Assembly: GCF_000425065.1 (NCBI RefSeq)
Contig: NZ_AULB01000044.1
Span: 1 to 42,718, forward strand
Reading direction: 5' to 3'
DNA length: 42,718 nt
DNA from: Actinomadura rifamycini DSM 43936
Lineage (GTDB): Bacteria; Actinomycetota; Actinomycetes; Streptosporangiales; Streptosporangiaceae
Below the pieces are notes generated by a model. The model was not told the DNA's origin and searched no databases. It was given only the letters and a program-made list of their open reading frames with translations. Within the stretch, counting starts at the first letter, position 1, and each line of letters begins with the position of its first letter. Positions 24,075-31,452 of the stretch are shown one piece after another. The translations under genes were made by a program, and so were the position numbers.

Positions 24075-25527
24075 GCGCGCGCTTGAGGATCTTGCCGGTG
24101 GGGCCCGTCGGCAGCTCGTCCAGGAACTTGATCATCCGCGGGTACTTGTAGGCGGCGACGCGGTCGCGCACCCAGGCGCGCAGCTCCGCGGCGCTCGCCG
24201 GGGCGCGCAGCGCCACGACCGCGGTGATCTCCTCGCCGACCTCCGGGTGCGGGACGCCGACGACCGCGGCCTGCCGCACGGCCGGATGCTCGTACAGGAC
24301 CTCCTCCACCTCGCGGGGATACACCGTGTACCCGGCCCGGATGATCACGTCGCGGCGGCGGTCGACGAGGTAGAAGACGCCGTCGCCGTCGACGCGGCCC
24401 AGGTCGCCGGTGTGGAACCAGCCGTCGCGGATCGCGGCCGCGGTCGCCGCCGGGTCGTTCCAGTAGCCCTTCATCACGTTCGGGCCGCGCACGGCGATCT
24501 CGCCGATCTCGCCCGGCGGCAGCTCGCGCCCGTCGTCGCCGACCACCCGCATCCGCACCCCGTGGACCGGCCGGCCGATCGAGCCGGGGCGGCGGCCCGC
24601 ACCGCCCCGGTTGGACGCCGCCAGCGGCGACGTCTCGCTCATCCCGTAGCCCTCGATGATCCGGCAGCCGAGCGCGTCGAACGCGCGCAGGACGTCCAGC
24701 GGGAGGGCGGCGCCCCCGGACACGCAGCTCCGCAGGAGCGACATGTCGGAGACGGCCGGATGGTCGAGGAGCGCGATGAACATCGCCGGGACCCCGTGGA
24801 ACACCGTCACGCCGTCCCGCCTGACCGCCTCCAGCGCGCGGGCCGCGTCGAACCGTTCGAGGAGGGCGAGCCGGGCGCCCGCGTGGACCGTCGCGTTCAG
24901 CGCGCACGTCTGCCCGAACGCGTGGTACAGCGGGAGCGCGCCGAGGACGACGTCGTCGACGCCGAGCCCGTGCATCCGCGCGACCGTCGCGGCGTTGCCG
25001 CCGAGGTTGGCGTGCGTCAGCTCGATGCCCTTCGTCGGGCCGGTCGTCCCCGCGCTGTAGAGGAGCACCGCGGTGTCGCCGCCGGCCGCGGCGGCGATGT
25101 CCGGCGCGGGCGGCACGCCGCGCAGCAGCCGGTCCCACTCGCCCGGCACGACGAACATGTAGTCGGTGCGGGTGCCGGCCGTGCCCGCCTCGACGGTCTC
25201 CGCGTACGCGTGCCAGGCGATCACCAGCCGGGCCGCGCAGTCGCCCAGGTACGCGGCGACCTCCCGCCGCTTCAGCAGCGGATCGAGCGGGACGGCCACC
25301 GCCCCGATCCGCAGGATGCCGTAGTAGACGACGGCGAACTCGGGCACGTTGGGGAGCATCACCGCGACCCGGTCGCCCGGCCTGATCCCGCGCCGCCGCA
25401 GCAGCGCGCCCGTCCGCGCGCTCCGCAGCTCCAGCTCGCGGTAGCCGAGCCCCTCCCGGTCGAGCGTGAGGGCCGTGCGCCCGCCGAGCCGTTCGGCGGC
25501 GGCCCGGAGCCGCTCAGCGAGATTCAT
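24043..25527 (-). CDS. AMP-dependent acyl-CoA synthetase
   Basis: The 494-residue ANL-family ligase activates a carboxylic acid to its CoA thioester via an acyl-adenylate. It has the P-loop LLYSAGTTGPTKG, YGMSETSP, the hinge region TGDLGRVDGDGVFYLVDRRRD and the catalytic lysine in PTGPTGKILKR. Chain length or aromatic preference cannot be told. ATG 25527 lies inside the end of the PucR-type regulator gene (14-base overlap), so the two are translationally coupled. The regulator's upstream block is repeated at the ABC importer, suggesting the ligase acts on the imported acid (inference). Confidence 0.94.
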   Translation of the reverse strand: MNLAERLRAAAERLGGRTALTLDREGLGYRELELRSARTGALLRRRGIRPGDRVAVMLPNVPEFAVVYYGILRIGAVAVPLDPLLKRREVAAYLGDCAARLVIAWHAYAETVEAGTAGTRTDYMFVVPGEWDRLLRGVPPAPDIAAAAGGDTAVLLYSAGTTGPTKGIELTHANLGGNAATVARMHGLGVDDVVLGALPLYHAFGQTCALNATVHAGARLALLERFDAARALEAVRRDGVTVFHGVPAMFIALLDHPAVSDMSLLRSCVSGGAALPLDVLRAFDALGCRIIEGYGMSETSPLAASNRGGAGRRPGSIGRPVHGVRMRVVGDDGRELPPGEIGEIAVRGPNVMKGYWNDPAATAAAIRDGWFHTGDLGRVDGDGVFYLVDRRRDVIIRAGYTVYPREVEEVLYEHPAVRQAAVVGVPHPEVGEEITAVVALRAPASAAELRAWVRDRVAAYKYPRMIKFLDELPTGPTGKILKRALTPPAATPLR

Positions 25528-26866
25528 GCGCCGACGGTACGCCGCCGGTCTCGTCCTCCTCATTGGTCGCGGAGACCAGTCTTTCCCGCCCGGGATTGGT
25601 GGCCGGGGGCAGCACGTCCTGGAGGGCGATCGCGACGAGCAGGTCGACGAGATCGGTGATGTGCCGCAGGTTCCGCCCGGTCCGCTGCTGGATGCGGCGG
25701 AGGCGGTACTGCGCGGTGTTGTGGTGGATCTGGAGGTGTTCGGCGGCGGCGCGCAGGTTGAGGTCGGCGGCGGCGAACGCCCGGATCGTCGCGGTCAGCA
25801 CCCCGCCGCGCATCCGGTCCTCCTCGAGCAGGTCCAGGACGCGCGGGTCCACCAGGTGGCGCGCGGTGTCGTCCGCCCGCAGCGCCATGTACTCGAACGG
25901 GGAGATGCGCGGCAGCGCCGCCACGCCGCCGTCCTCCGGGAGGAACTCCAGCACCGCGCGCGCCTCCTGGAAGGCGCGGGGGACGTCCGCCGCGCCCTCG
26001 ACGACCGTGCTGATGCCCATCGCGAGCACGACGCCCTCGTCCGCCAGGTCGCGCTGGACGGCCTGGAGCCGGTCGCACAGCTCGCCGGGGTCGCCGCCGG
26101 GGCCGAGCACGGGCAGCGCCACGATCTCCGACCGCCGCACGACCGCCAGCGTCCGGTGCCGGCCGACCACGGTGCGGGCGATCGCCGCGCACGCCGCGTG
26201 CCGGGCGTCCGCCTCGGCCCCGCCGCCGACCACGACGGCCGCGACCACGGCCAGCGGCGACTCGGCGCCCAGCCCGTGCGCGTGCGCGGTCGCCAGCTGC
26301 GGCCCCCGCGTCGGCGCCTCGCCGTCCAGCAGCAGCTCGACCAGGTCGCGGCTCGCCTGGACGCTCTCCGCCGCCGCGTACCGCTGGTACTCCATGTACG
26401 CGTTCGCGGCGTGCGTGCTGGCGAAGTCGCAGTACCGCATCAGCGGCGACGCCAGCGTCAGCGCCGCCTCCTGCCCGGCGACCGAGCGGCCCGCGTGCGC
26501 CACGACCGCCTCCCAGAAGACCTGCTGGCCCACCCGGAAGGCGTTGATGTAGTCGGCCAGCGTGCACCCGGCCCGCGCCCGCCGCATCGACGCGCGGCGG
26601 CTGAACGCGATGTCCCCGAAGGTGACCGTGCGCTCCTCCAGCAGCACGGCGAGCTTGGTGCGGTAGTGGCGGCCGACCTGCTCGCGGACGTCCGCGAGGA
26701 AGTCGTCCGGCCGGTCCGCGTACGCGGGGATCTCCGCCCGCATGGCGGCGACGGCCCGGTCCGCCAGTTCGTCGACGATGGTGAGGAGTTCGGCGAGGAT
26801 CCGTGAGCGTTCGGTGCGGACCGTGTCCGCACCGGTGAGCGTTCCCGTGCTGAGACCACCGGACAT
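25514..26866 (-). CDS. PucR/CdaR-type transcriptional regulator
   Basis: The 450-residue protein has a helical N-terminal RsbRD/GGDEF-like sensor portion and the C-terminal PucR-type HTH_30 domain: LNLRAAAEHLQIHHNTAQYRLRRI followed by TGRNL. ATG 26866 has AGGAA upstream; a longer frame to 26974 would run into the repeated regulatory block and is rejected. It is transcribed with the acyl-CoA synthetase. Regulators of this type often respond to small acids or amines and control the adjacent catabolic genes. Confidence 0.92.
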   Translation of the reverse strand: MSGGLSTGTLTGADTVRTERSRILAELLTIVDELADRAVAAMRAEIPAYADRPDDFLADVREQVGRHYRTKLAVLLEERTVTFGDIAFSRRASMRRARAGCTLADYINAFRVGQQVFWEAVVAHAGRSVAGQEAALTLASPLMRYCDFASTHAANAYMEYQRYAAAESVQASRDLVELLLDGEAPTRGPQLATAHAHGLGAESPLAVVAAVVVGGGAEADARHAACAAIARTVVGRHRTLAVVRRSEIVALPVLGPGGDPGELCDRLQAVQRDLADEGVVLAMGISTVVEGAADVPRAFQEARAVLEFLPEDGGVAALPRISPFEYMALRADDTARHLVDPRVLDLLEEDRMRGGVLTATIRAFAAADLNLRAAAEHLQIHHNTAQYRLRRIQQRTGRNLRHITDLVDLLVAIALQDVLPPATNPGRERLVSATNEEDETGGVPSAHESR

Positions 26867-26920
26867 GCCCGGATGATTCCTGCCGTTCCCGACAGCGTCA
26901 ACGGCCTGTGACAACTCCGA

Positions 26921-26990
26921 GACGCGCGCTGTTCTCGGCGGACAACTCCCCGCCCCGACCTTGGGTCGCTGCACCTAATACACGAGGTGA
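26921..26990. promoter_or_regulatory. Regulatory block A, copy of the block at 31331
   Basis: These 70 bases align without gaps with 31331-31400 (55 of 70 identical by my count). The core GTTCTCGGCGGACAAC at 26931-26946 is a near-palindrome. The later portion ends CGAGGTGA in both copies. A further GACAACTCC lies at 26909-26917, besides the one in the core. The block sits 55-124 bases upstream of the PucR-type gene and 186 bases upstream of the small-peptide gene at 27176. It is probably an operator/promoter for the PucR-type protein (inference). Confidence 0.65.
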
Positions 26991-27034
26991 AAGCCTTCAG
27001 GTCGTCGTTCACCTGTCGTGCTCGGTAACGCGTG

Positions 27035-27051
27035 CATCACCATCAGTGATG
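27035..27051. promoter_or_regulatory. Inverted repeat upstream of the small-peptide gene
   Basis: CATCAC, five bases, GTGATG forms a perfect 6-bp dyad at 27035-27051, about 125 bases before the small-peptide gene. It could be an operator or a weak hairpin. I see nothing else in 26991-27175 apart from a GTG (27086) extending the peptide frame. Confidence 0.35.
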
Positions 27052-27175
27052 ATGTCGAAACGGGCGGGTCAACGCTGCGGATGGTGTGAACGTGGCAGCC
27101 TGGCCAGGACGAAGGGAAACCGGTGCGGACGAGCCGCACTGCGGGCGCCGCGTGGACGACGGGAAGGTAGGTCGA

Positions 27176-27289
27176 GTGGGGAAGCACGAGGAGAAGAAGG
27201 GCGGGGACGGCAAATGGGACAGGCCGATTCCCCCGGCGGAGAAGGACGACCCCAAGGGCGGCGGCAAGCACGAAAAGGGTGGCAAGTAG
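27176..27289 (+). CDS. 37-residue charged peptide, candidate imiditide-type RiPP precursor
   Basis: GTG 27176 follows GGAAGGTAGG at ideal spacing, and TAG 27287-27289 directly abuts the methyltransferase start. The 37 residues contain 9 Lys, 9 Gly, 4 Asp, 4 Glu and 2 His but no Cys, Ser, Thr or Asn. That rules out lanthipeptide or thiazole chemistry and removes Asn deamidation. The middle reads GGDGKWDRPIPPAEKDD, with an Asp-Gly pair (Asp11), the dipeptide most prone to form aspartimide, and a second Asp at 15 next to Trp-Arg-Pro. The flanks are Lys/Gly/His-rich. A PIMT homologue next door and a charge-rich linear peptide match the imiditide family (aspartimide RiPPs such as NmaA/NmaM). A longer start at GTG 27086 would add 30 residues but has a weaker ribosome site. 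Confidence 0.7.
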   Translation: MGKHEEKKGGDGKWDRPIPPAEKDDPKGGGKHEKGGK

Positions 27290-28441
27290 GTGGTCGAGCC
27301 GGAGGAGCTGGCGGCCCGGCTGGCGGCCGAGCTCGCCGACGCCGGTGACCTGACGCCGCAGTGGCGCGGGCCGTTCGAGACGGTGCTGCGGCACCGGTTC
27401 GTCCCCGACGAGGTGTGGGTCGAGGACGGCGACCGGCTCGTCCCGGTCCGGCGCTCCGACGACGAGGAAGCCTGGCTGACGTCGTGCTACGCCAACGATT
27501 TCGTGATCACGCAGGTGGACGACGGCGTCCCGGCGGGCCCCGGACGCGTCGGGCACGAGATCACGAGTTCGGCCAGCCGCCCGGACGTCGTGGCGATGAT
27601 GCTGGCGGCGCTGGAAGCCGAGCCGGGCATGAACGTGCTGGAGATCGGCACCGGCACCGGATGGAACGCCGCGCTGCTGGCCGAACGGCTCGGCAACGAC
27701 CGGGTGACCAGCCTGGAGGTGGACCCGGCCGTGGCCGACCGTGCCCGCCGCACGTTGCGGAACGAGGGGTACGAGGTCACGGTCGCGGCCGGAGACGGCG
27801 CGCACGGCCACCCAGACTCCGCGCCGTTCGACCGGGTGATCGCCACGGCGGCGGCGCAGCGGGTGCCGCCCGCGTGGGCGGCCCAGGCCCGTCCGGGAGG
27901 CCGGGTGCTGGTGCCCTGGACGACCGACTTCCACAACGGCGCACTGGTGTCTTTCCTGGTGTCGCAGGACGGGACCATGCGTGGCCGCATCGTGGGAAAC
28001 GTGGCGTTCATGCCGCTCCGCGCCCAGCGCGGTATGCGTGCCTCACTGGATCGCCATGTCAGCGGCATGACCCACGCCCGGCACTCCTTCACCGAGACGC
28101 ACCCGTACTCCGTGCTGGGCGAGTACGACGCCTCCCTCGCAGTCGGCTTGAGAGTGCCGCACTGCAAGTTGATCGTCACCCATGGAACCGGCGAAGGCGC
28201 CTACACGGTGTGGCTGGTCGATCCGTGGTCGGGCTCGTGGGCCTGCCTGGAGCACGAGCCGGGCGCGGAGAAGTTCCCGGTCCGGCAGTCGGGTGAGCGC
28301 GACCTGTGGCAGGAGGCGGAGGACGCGTTTCGCTGGTGGGACGGCCTCGGCCGCCCGGTCGCCGACCGCTGGGGCCTGACCGTCACTCCGCAAGGCCAGT
28401 TCGTCTGGCTCGACACCGAAGACCACCGGATCGGCCGGTAA
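27290..28441 (+). CDS. RiPP-associated protein-L-isoaspartyl O-methyltransferase homologue
   Basis: The 383-residue protein has a PIMT core preceded by about 60 residues (LTPQWRGPFETVLRHRFVPDEVW). The substrate loop is TSSASRPDVVAMML (about 91-105), SAM motif I is VLEIGTGTGW (116-125), and FDRVIATAAAQRVPPAW follows. It is much longer than housekeeping PIMTs (about 210-230 residues). The extra C-terminus ends LWQEAEDAFRWW...GRPVADRWGLTV...FVWLD (about 340-378). This Trp-rich extension is typical of the PIMT homologues in graspetide, lanthipeptide, lasso and imiditide clusters. No ATP-grasp ligase, lanthionine synthetase or lasso enzyme lies within at least 15 kb either side. The predicted job is to methylate one Asp of the 27176 peptide, which then closes to aspartimide. 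Confidence 0.85.
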   Translation: MVEPEELAARLAAELADAGDLTPQWRGPFETVLRHRFVPDEVWVEDGDRLVPVRRSDDEEAWLTSCYANDFVITQVDDGVPAGPGRVGHEITSSASRPDVVAMMLAALEAEPGMNVLEIGTGTGWNAALLAERLGNDRVTSLEVDPAVADRARRTLRNEGYEVTVAAGDGAHGHPDSAPFDRVIATAAAQRVPPAWAAQARPGGRVLVPWTTDFHNGALVSFLVSQDGTMRGRIVGNVAFMPLRAQRGMRASLDRHVSGMTHARHSFTETHPYSVLGEYDASLAVGLRVPHCKLIVTHGTGEGAYTVWLVDPWSGSWACLEHEPGAEKFPVRQSGERDLWQEAEDAFRWWDGLGRPVADRWGLTVTPQGQFVWLDTEDHRIGR

Positions 28442-28458
28442 CGGCACGGCGCGAACCC

Positions 28459-28475
28459 AGCCGGGCGTTCCGGCT
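28459..28475. terminator. Small hairpin between convergent genes
   Basis: AGCCGG, five bases, CCGGCT: a 6-bp perfect stem between the methyltransferase stop and the convergent DUF397 gene. It is a weak terminator candidate. Confidence 0.4.
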
Positions 28476-28681
28476 CAGGCCAGGTCGAACCGACCCCCTC
28501 GCGCCTCAGCCATGAACGCGGCCCACGCGTCGGGGGTGAGCGTGAGGTGCCCGGCGTCCGGAGCCTTGCTGTCGCGCACCCCGATGTGGGCGGCCAGGTT
28601 GGCGATCTCGACGCACGCGCCGTTTTGCTGGCTGCGCTTGCTGGTGCGCCAGACTGCACGGGACAGGTCTGTCGATGTCAT
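28475..28681 (-). CDS. DUF397 domain protein
   Basis: The 68-residue protein matches the DUF397 pattern: VWRTSKRSQQNGACVEIA, VRDSK, then LTLTPDAWAAFM. Such proteins are partners of XRE-type (DUF5753) regulators in actinomycetes and affect development and antibiotic production. The gene follows its XRE partner remnant by 19 bases. ATG 28681 is the only reasonable start. Confidence 0.92.
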   Translation of the reverse strand: MTSTDLSRAVWRTSKRSQQNGACVEIANLAAHIGVRDSKAPDAGHLTLTPDAWAAFMAEARGGRFDLA

Positions 28682-28700
28682 CCCGCGTCTCCTCGGATGG

Positions 28701-29403
28701 TTACGAAAGCTCTTTTATGGCTGTATTTAGCATATCCCGCGTGTCATCCGGGCTGAGAGCGACCGCGCGGAGGTGGTCGAAGGCGGTGCTGTACTGCTCG
28801 ACCTCCTCGGGCTTGTCCACCCAAAGGTTGCCGCCGATGGTTTCCATGTAGGCGACATCGACGTCGGTGGGGCGTGGAAAGCCCAGAACGATGAATGGCC
28901 CCGTTGTAGCCGGGTGCGCTCCCACCCCGAACGGGACGATCTGAATGGTGGTCTTGCCTTGGGCTGAACGCTCCAGGTGCTGAAGCTGGGTGCGCATCAC
29001 TTCCGGGCCGCCGATGCGCCGCCGGATCGCGGCCTCATCGAGGATCGCCCAAAGCTGGGGGCGATCCGGCCGGGTGAGGAGCTGTTGACGATTGATACGC
29101 ACCTCAAGGCGCCGCTGGATCTCCTCGTCCTCAAGCTCCAGCGGTCCACCACGGATGAGGGCCTGCGCGTAGCTCTCGGTCTGGAGCAACCCAGGGACGA
29201 CGGCGAGTTCGAACGTTCGGATGGACGATGCTTCCGATTCCATGCCGATGTAGAACTCGTACTTGCTGGGCAGCACGTCGCGATAGGAGTACCACCAACC
29301 ACGTTTCCGTGCCTCCTTGGCGAGTTGGAGCAGCGCTTCTCGCGGGCCGAGGTCGGTGCCCTCTCCGGACGACGGCGGTGGGAGGCGCCTGAGCTGGAAC
29401 GTG
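28701..29403 (-). pseudogene. XRE/DUF5753 regulator lacking its N-terminal HTH
   Basis: The frame encodes the complete DUF5753 ligand domain (REALLQLAKEARKRGWWYSY, TFELAVVPGLLQTESYAQALI, IQIVPFGVGAHPATTGPFIVLGFP, ending MLNTAIKEL). The roughly 60-residue Cro/C1-type HTH that should precede it is missing. Upstream of about 29345 similarity stops, and the only start in frame is a TTG at 29489 inside the neighbouring plus-strand gene. A deletion has probably joined the middle of this gene to the 5' side of the next locus. A fragment starting at the internal ATG near 29243 could be made but would not bind DNA by this domain. Confidence 0.75.
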
Positions 29404-29664
29404 ACGGTGCGGCGTGCGGGCCTGCTGGCCGACCTGGGGCTCGCGCTCGTCCAGCTGGGGCGGTCGTCGCGCTTGCTGTTGGAGCGCAACGGGCAGGTCG
29501 TGCTGTCGGTGCCGGGCGACCGCGGGTTCGCCCAGGTGGTCGTGGTGCAGGACGCCCGCGGCTGCTGGGCCTACGTATGGGGCCTTTCGGCCCGCTTCCC
29601 GGCCGGTGCGGGCGCGGACGGGACGTGGCGTGCGGCGTCCGCGCTGGTGAGGGGCGTCCGATGA
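29401..29664 (+). CDS. Hypothetical protein, about 87 residues
   Basis: The frame reads VRRAGLLADLGLALVQLGRSS..., an N-terminal helix, followed by beta-rich segments (VVVVQDARGCWAYVWGL). It resembles the small unnamed proteins often encoded before anti-sigma-type ATPase genes in actinomycetes; I know no function. Start is GTG 29401 or GTG 29407 (GGAA at 29394-29397). Its stop overlaps the next ATG (ATGA at 29661), so the pair is co-translated. Confidence 0.65.
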   Translation: MTVRRAGLLADLGLALVQLGRSSRLLLERNGQVVLSVPGDRGFAQVVVVQDARGCWAYVWGLSARFPAGAGADGTWRAASALVRGVR

Positions 29665-30089
29665 GGGGCTGGGACGGTCACGGGGCCGGGCGGATCACGG
29701 GCGGCGGCGGGGGCGTGGACGTGCGGGCGGTGCGGCGCTGGGTGCGCCGCGAGGTCGTCCGGCTCGGCGCCGACCGGGTGGATCTCGCCGACCTTGACCT
29801 GCTGGTGGACGAGATCGCGACGAACGCGCTGCGGTACACCGACAGCAGGCGTCCGGGCGGCGGTGTGCGGGCGGCCGTCCTGACGGCCGTCGACCGGGTG
29901 CGGGTCGAGATCACCGACGACGGCGGGGCGGTGTCGCTGCCGGTCGTGAAGGTGGCGGCGGCGGACGCTTGGGCCGAGTGCGGCAGGGGGCTGGCGATGG
30001 TCTCCTGCCTGTCGGACTGCTGGGGCTTCGACGTCGGCCGGGAAACGGGACGTCCGGTCACGGTGTGGTTCGAGATCGCGCGGCGGTGA
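29661..30089 (+). CDS. Anti-sigma-factor-type ATP-binding protein (HATPase_c_2)
   Basis: The 142-residue protein has the RsbW/SpoIIAB-like kinase fold. The N box is VDEIATNALRYTDS, followed by VRVEITDDGG and GRGLAMVSCLSDCWGFD. Such single-domain ATPases are numerous in filamentous actinomycetes, beside XRE/DUF397 genes, and probably act as anti-sigma factors or kinases of anti-anti-sigma factors. The target is unknown. Its start overlaps the preceding small gene. Confidence 0.88.
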   Translation: MRGWDGHGAGRITGGGGGVDVRAVRRWVRREVVRLGADRVDLADLDLLVDEIATNALRYTDSRRPGGGVRAAVLTAVDRVRVEITDDGGAVSLPVVKVAAADAWAECGRGLAMVSCLSDCWGFDVGRETGRPVTVWFEIARR

Positions 30090-30111
30090 CGTGCGGCGCG
30101 TGACACTGCTG

Positions 30112-30816
30112 TCATCGCTCGCCGCGCTGCGTGATGCGCTCGAGCCATCGCAGTAGGAGGGCGATCTCTGCCGGCTCCAGGGCGTCGGTCCCGGCGAGAT
30201 CGAGCTGCGCGTGCAGGTGCAGCGCGGTGGTGGGGAGCGTGTCGGCGTCGTCCCGGGCGGTCGCTGTGGTCAGGACGTGCGCGAACACGGCGTCGCGCAT
30301 GCGGTGGGACGGCGCGGGGTCCTCGAACAGGGCCGGATCGGCGATGTGGTCCAAGGCGGTTCCGACGTTCGCCGACAGGATGAGCCGCGCGGCGGTTCGC
30401 GGCGCGAGCTTCAGCGCGCCCGCCGCCGCGCACCGCGTGAGCGTCGCCACCAGCAGATCCATCACGCGGTCTCGCGCCGTCGAGCGCGACCACGGCCGCG
30501 GGGTGAACATCAGCTGGTAGAGGGCCGGGTTCGCCTGCGCGAACGCCATGTGGCCGTCCCAGCCGGCGTGCAGGTCGGCGACCGGATCGCCGGTCCGCTC
30601 CTGGGCGGCCTTGAGGACGGTGTACCGCTCGTACCCATGGTCGGCGACGGCGTCGAGCAGTCCGCGCTTGTCACCGAACAGCCGGTACAGCACGGGCTGG
30701 CTCACGCCGACCGCCTCGCAGACCGCGCGCGTCGCGATCTCGTGGTCCGAGGACGACGCCAGCTGCCGCTCCGCGGCCTCGATCATCGCCGCGCGAAGCG
30801 GGTCCGTCTCCGTCAT
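30112..30816 (-). CDS. TetR-family transcriptional regulator
   Basis: The 234-residue protein has an N-terminal TetR HTH (MIEAAERQLA, then TRAVCEAVGVSQPVLYRLFGDKRGLLDAV) and a helical ligand domain of ordinary length. It is divergent from the tautomerase gene. Two dyads in the gap between them (30840-30852 and 30881-30903) are probable operators. The effector is unknown. Confidence 0.93.
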   Translation of the reverse strand: MTETDPLRAAMIEAAERQLASSSDHEIATRAVCEAVGVSQPVLYRLFGDKRGLLDAVADHGYERYTVLKAAQERTGDPVADLHAGWDGHMAFAQANPALYQLMFTPRPWSRSTARDRVMDLLVATLTRCAAAGALKLAPRTAARLILSANVGTALDHIADPALFEDPAPSHRMRDAVFAHVLTTATARDDADTLPTTALHLHAQLDLAGTDALEPAEIALLLRWLERITQRGER

Positions 30817-30839
30817 GCGATCAACGATACCGCCTAACG

Positions 30840-30852
30840 CTATCGACGATAG
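30840..30852. promoter_or_regulatory. Palindrome CTATCGACGATAG, predicted TetR operator
   Basis: This is a perfect 6-bp dyad around one base, 24 bases upstream of the TetR start. The CGATA element recurs at 30824-30828 and within the second dyad, so several sites may be used. Confidence 0.5.
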
Positions 30853-30880
30853 GAAGCCGTGCTACCGTCTTGACGTAACG

Positions 30881-30903
30881 GCGATATTGATCAGTCGTAT
30901 CGC
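30881..30903. promoter_or_regulatory. Dyad GCGATA-N11-TATCGC, second predicted TetR operator
   Basis: The dyad lies 21 bases before the ATG at 30924. A TTGACG at 30870-30875 could be the -35 element of a rightward promoter that this site would cover; no convincing -10 is seen. Confidence 0.45.
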
Positions 30904-31079
30904 TGATAAGGGGGAGGGGCGCCATGAGTGAGCAGGCAATCGCGGTGGCGCCGGCGGCGCGCGGCTGCGCGGTCGAACGGCCGACGGGCCGACCGCGCCG
31001 CACCGCCGTACCTGCGTGGCCGAGGGCCTCCCGCCCCCGGACGCCTCCAACCAAATCACCACACGAAGGGGTCATCATC

Positions 31080-31286
31080 ATGCCGTTCGCCAACCTCAAG
31101 GTTCCCGCCGACACCCTGAAGCCCGAGTCCAAGAAGAAGCTCATCGACGCCGTCACCGCGGCCTACGTCGACGTCTATGGCGAGCGGGCCCGGGCGACCA
31201 CGCTGGTTCTCGTCGAGGAAGTCCCCGATGGCGGCTGGGGCCTCGGCGGCGACGTCCTCACCGCCGAGATGCTCGGCCGCAGCTGA
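31080..31286 (+). CDS. 4-oxalocrotonate tautomerase-like protein
   Basis: The 68-residue protein begins Met-Pro-Phe-Ala, so Pro1 is exposed after Met removal, as the 4-OT superfamily needs for catalysis. It continues LKVPADTLKPESKKKLIDAV and VLVEEVPDGGWGLGG, typical of the family. ATG 31080 has AAGGGG upstream. The same frame is open back to ATG 30924, which also has a good GGAGGGG site. That start would bury the proline, so it is rejected for the enzyme. The gene is divergent from and probably controlled by the TetR gene. Confidence 0.85.
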   Translation: MPFANLKVPADTLKPESKKKLIDAVTAAYVDVYGERARATTLVLVEEVPDGGWGLGGDVLTAEMLGRS

Positions 31287-31300
31287 CACTCCGCCGGGAA

Positions 31301-31330
31301 CCGGGCCGGGCGGGGGACCGTCCGGCCCGG
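31301..31330 (+). terminator. GC hairpin after tautomerase
   Basis: CCGGGCCGG, 12 bases, CCGGCCCGG forms a perfect 9-bp stem 14 bases after the tautomerase stop and directly before regulatory block B. Confidence 0.6.
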
Positions 31331-31400
31331 GACGCCCGCTGTTCTCCGCGGACAACTCCCCGCTCACAGGTTGGGTTCCCGCGCCCAATGTGCGAGGTGA
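31331..31400. promoter_or_regulatory. Regulatory block B upstream of ABC importer, copy of 26921-26990
   Basis: This is the second copy of the 70-base block. The core GTTCTCCGCGGACAAC (31341-31356) contains the perfect palindrome TCCGCGGA and is a 16-base dyad with one mismatched pair. The end of the block lies 52 bases upstream of the first importer gene. It is the only upstream element I see for the five-gene operon. Confidence 0.65.
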
Positions 31401-31452
31401 GCGCGGATTTTACGCTGACGGCCCCTGTACGGAAAGCGGTTCGGGAGGCCGG

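Noticed and set aside
26867..26974. N-terminal extension of the PucR-type regulator
   Set aside because: It would translate most of regulatory block A, which is repeated as non-coding DNA at 31331.
27086..27175. Extended 67-residue form of the small peptide from GTG 27086
   Set aside because: The ribosome site is poor compared with 27176 and the extension has a different composition; kept only as an alternative.
27290..28441. Graspetide, FxLD lanthipeptide or lasso cluster as the identity of the PIMT locus
   Set aside because: No ATP-grasp ligase, LanB/LanC-type or lasso enzymes are in the window and the peptide has no Ser, Thr or Cys and no FxLD motif.
27290..28441. Housekeeping protein-repair PIMT
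   Set aside because: The protein is about 150 residues too long, with a C-terminal extension of the RiPP-associated type, and it abuts a tiny peptide gene.
29404..29489. TTG 29489 as a real start giving the XRE protein 262 residues
   Set aside because: The extra residues are antisense to a better plus-strand gene, lack any HTH pattern, and TTG has no ribosome site.
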